From Thiomonas sp. (GTDB taxonomy: Bacteria > Pseudomonadota > Gammaproteobacteria > Burkholderiales > Burkholderiaceae_C): a DNA stretch of 16,418 bases. Below the pieces are notes generated by a model. The model saw only the letters and a program-made list of their open reading frames with translations, was not told the origin of the DNA and did not search any database. The translations under genes were made by a program, and so were the position numbers. This document shows positions 13,947 through 16,418 of the stretch, in pieces. Location of the stretch: the NCBI GenBank assembly GCA_028706735.1, contig JAQTVS010000020.1, positions 1 to 16,418 on the forward strand. The letters run 5' to 3'. How positions within the stretch are numbered: position 1 is the first letter of the stretch; each line of letters begins with the position of its first letter.

Positions 13947-16418
13947 ATGCGCCCGCCGCGCCTGTCCGCCTGGTTTTCCGGCAGCCGTTTGGGGCGCCAG
14001 TTGTTTGCGTTGTTTGTCGTCGCGGCCCTGGCGCCGCTGGCGCTGTCGGACTGGTTGTCGAGCACGGCGGTCAATCAGGTGGCGCGGCAGCTCAATGTGC
14101 AGAGCCAGCAGCGCATGACCCGGCAGGTGAGCCGTCAGGTGTTCGACCGTTTGCTCACGGCCAAAACCCTGCTGCTCGCCTTGCCGTCCTCTGCGCCGCA
14201 GTCTGACGCGCAGCCCCCGGGTTTAGGGCGGGTGTTTGACGCGCTGCTGCTGCAAACGCCGGAGGGCAAGCCAGAATGGGCCTCCGCCAACGCCGCCAAT
14301 CTGTGGCGCAACTGGCAGCGCGCCTTCCCCGCCATTCCGCCGGCTCAACCCCTCATGGATGCCAGCGCCGGTTTGACGCAGGTGTTGTTGCGCACGCATA
14401 GCGCGACGGGCGAGCCAACACGGGTCTACCTGGCCGCTTTGCAAAATAGGCAGCCGCGGTGGATTGCAGAACTCAACCCGCAATTCCTCTGGGGCCCGGT
14501 GCACGATGCGATGGATGGCGGCGTGTGGAGCGTGCGCAATGCCGAAGGAACCTCGCTTTACCCCGTTGCCAACGTCACCGCGCCTGCCGCCCAACGCGGC
14601 GCGGCGGCCGACTCGGTGTTTCGCTTTCAGCTCTTTCTCGGCGGCGAGTTTGGCGCTCCAGACTGGCTGTTCATTCAGCAAGCGCCGCCGCCCCGCGTGA
14701 GTTGGCTGGGCTGGCCGCTGGCGGTGTGGCTGGGCCTCGTAGCGGCGGCCACGCTGCTGCTGATCGCCCTGCTCGCGCAGCGGCAGATTCGCCGCACGCT
14801 GGTGCCGTTGGAACAACTCACCGCGGGCACACGCAGCCTGGCCGCGGGCGACAACAGCGCGCGCGTGCCAGTGCACAGCCAAGACGAGTTCGGCGTGCTG
14901 GCCGGTGCGTTCAACGACATGGCGGCCAAGATCGGCGCGCAGTTTCATGCGCTGGAAGGGCTGGCCGCGATGGACCGCGACATTCTGTCGGGCGCTTCGG
15001 TAGACAGCCTGGCCCGGCGCGTGCTCGATCAACTCGAAGGGCTCTACCCCAAGGCCAGCGCTGCGGTGATCTGGCAGAAAGAGCCGCAAAATTTCCGCCG
15101 CGCCGTGCTGTGGCAAGACGGCAAGACGCACAACACTGTGTTCGACGTGCGCGATGTGGCCTGCGGTGCGGTCGCCCAGTCTCAATGGTCAGGGCTGCAA
15201 GGGGATCGGCAGTTTCAGATCAACCATGCGGGCGAAGACGCCCTGCGCGACGCCCCCTGCCTGCGCAGCCTCATGCCCCCTGCGGCCGACTGGGTGGCGC
15301 TGCTGCCGCTGCGGCAGGGCGAAGCGGTGCAGGCGCTCATCGCCCTCGGCCTGCCTGCCGAGCCCGCCGCGGGCGAGTTGCAAGCCGCCGCCGAGGTGCG
15401 TGACCGCCTGGCCGTGGGTCTGGCCGCGCAAGACCGCGAACGGGCGCTGCAGCATCAGGCCACGCACGACAGCCTCACCGGCCTGCTCAACCGCCACGGC
15501 CTGCACGAAAAGCTCGACGCCCTGCTGACGCCTGGGCAGACCGTCGCCCCGCTGGCCTTGCTCTATATCGACCTCGACAACTTCAAGGAAGTCAACGACA
15601 GCCGCGGCCATGCTGCGGGCGACGCGCTGCTGTGCCAGGCCAGCGAGCGGCTGCGCACCCGTCTGCAGGCCAACGGCATCGTGGCGCGCCAGGGTGGAGA
15701 TGAGTTCACCCTGGTGCTGCCCTTGGCCGACGCGGCCACGGCGCAGGCCGTTGCGGACATGGCGATTCGCGCCCTGCGCGAGCCCTTCGATCTGGCGGGC
15801 GGCCCGGTTCAGGTGGGCGCCAGCGTGGGCATTGCCCTGTGCCCGCAGCATGCGCGCGAGCGCAACGAACTGCTGCGCTGCGCCGACATCGCGCTATACG
15901 CCGCCAAAGCCTATGGCCGCGGCCGCGCCCAACTGTTCAACCCCACGCTCGATGCCGAAGCCCGCACGCTGGCTCAGTTGCTGGCCGACCTGCGGCAGGC
16001 GCTGGAGCGTGGTGAATTTGTCGCCCACTATCAGCCGCGCGTCAACGCCGCCAATGGCCGGATCACCTCCGCCGAGGCGCTGATCCGGTGGCATCACCCG
16101 CAGCGCGGGCTGCTGTTGCCCGATGCGTTCATTGCCGTGGCCGAGTCGTATGGGCTGATCGAGCCCATCGGCCGCTGGATGCTCGACGCCGCCTGCCAGC
16201 AGATGGCGATGTGGCTGCGCGCAGGCATCGACATTGCGCGGGTCTCGGTCAATGTCTCCGCCGTTCAGCTTGAATCGGGCGCACTCGTGGGGCAGGTGCA
16301 AGACGCGCTGGCTCGCCACGCCATTCCGCCCGCCACGCTCGAACTCGAATTGACCGAAAGCCTGCTCGTGGACGAAAACGACGCGCTGTTCGCCCAGCTT
16401 TACGCGCTGCGCGACATG
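13947..16418 (+). CDS. Membrane GGDEF-EAL cyclic-di-GMP protein, C-terminus cut by window edge
   Basis: 824 codons are visible from the only possible ATG (an in-frame TGA lies at 13938-13940). Order: membrane helix (about 17-38), extracytoplasmic sensor region (about 40-250), second helix (about 252-275), HAMP (about 276-330), a GAF-like region (about 335-495), GGDEF (about 505-665) and EAL (from about 675). The GGDEF domain has THDSLTGLLNR, YIDLDNFKEVND and an intact GGDEF at 583-587. The inhibitory RxxD site is missing (QANG in its place). The EAL domain has EALIRWHHP (Glu710), SVNVSAVQL and LELTES; later catalytic residues lie beyond the window. It may therefore make, break or only sense cyclic-di-GMP. 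It lies 61 bp after the pilin operon on the same strand, which fits control of pilus-based attachment. Confidence 0.95.
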   Translation, partial: MRPPRLSAWFSGSRLGRQLFALFVVAALAPLALSDWLSSTAVNQVARQLNVQSQQRMTRQVSRQVFDRLLTAKTLLLALPSSAPQSDAQPPGLGRVFDALLLQTPEGKPEWASANAANLWRNWQRAFPAIPPAQPLMDASAGLTQVLLRTHSATGEPTRVYLAALQNRQPRWIAELNPQFLWGPVHDAMDGGVWSVRNAEGTSLYPVANVTAPAAQRGAAADSVFRFQLFLGGEFGAPDWLFIQQAPPPRVSWLGWPLAVWLGLVAAATLLLIALLAQRQIRRTLVPLEQLTAGTRSLAAGDNSARVPVHSQDEFGVLAGAFNDMAAKIGAQFHALEGLAAMDRDILSGASVDSLARRVLDQLEGLYPKASAAVIWQKEPQNFRRAVLWQDGKTHNTVFDVRDVACGAVAQSQWSGLQGDRQFQINHAGEDALRDAPCLRSLMPPAADWVALLPLRQGEAVQALIALGLPAEPAAGELQAAAEVRDRLAVGLAAQDRERALQHQATHDSLTGLLNRHGLHEKLDALLTPGQTVAPLALLYIDLDNFKEVNDSRGHAAGDALLCQASERLRTRLQANGIVARQGGDEFTLVLPLADAATAQAVADMAIRALREPFDLAGGPVQVGASVGIALCPQHARERNELLRCADIALYAAKAYGRGRAQLFNPTLDAEARTLAQLLADLRQALERGEFVAHYQPRVNAANGRITSAEALIRWHHPQRGLLLPDAFIAVAESYGLIEPIGRWMLDAACQQMAMWLRAGIDIARVSVNVSAVQLESGALVGQVQDALARHAIPPATLELELTESLLVDENDALFAQLYALRDM

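Overview
The window is GC-rich, densely coded bacterial DNA. It looks betaproteobacterial (Burkholderiales-like): groES-groEL sit behind a perfect CIRCE operator, and a minor-pilin/PilY1 cluster runs in the order known from that group. I cannot fix the genus from sequence alone.

Left part, 1-4433, all genes on the minus strand. A secreted patatin-like phospholipase (1097 to beyond base 1) is cut by the window edge. Upstream of it lies about 660 bases without a convincing intact gene. That stretch holds two unrelated, short, strongly self-complementary MITE-like insertions (1139-1295 and 1493-1654) and remains of a small membrane-protein reading frame. Next come two adjacent zinc-ribbon membrane proteins that look like one operon (4238 to 1759). 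The first has a C4 zinc ribbon, a (DAA)n stretch coded by perfect 9-bp tandem repeats, a coiled-coil-like region, one membrane helix and a Cys-rich C-terminal domain. The second is polytopic with a C-terminal zinc ribbon.

Middle, 4339-6644, minus strand: groES-groEL with a sigma70/heat-shock-like promoter, a CIRCE operator for HrcA and a good intrinsic terminator.

Right part, 6770-16418, plus strand: a type IV pilus minor-pilin operon of seven genes (PilE-like pilin, FimT/GspH, PilV, PilW, PilX, PilY1, GspG-like pilin), then a membrane GGDEF-EAL (cyclic-di-GMP) protein that runs off the right edge. Two 13-bp direct repeats 21 bp apart precede the operon. They match the LytTR/AlgR binding pattern, which is striking because AlgR controls the orthologous fimU-pilVWXY1Y2E operon in Pseudomonas aeruginosa. 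The PilY1 protein has an L-type-lectin-like N-terminal domain in place of the usual von Willebrand A domain, in a visibly AT-richer stretch. It also shows no recognisable calcium loop in its propeller.

Taken together, the right half reads as a surface-attachment module: a response-regulator-controlled set of minor pilins carrying a probable sugar-binding tip adhesin, next to a cyclic-di-GMP enzyme. This is the best candidate here for something under-described. The two palindromic insertions on the left, one of which splits an otherwise perfect inverted repeat, are the best candidates at the DNA level.
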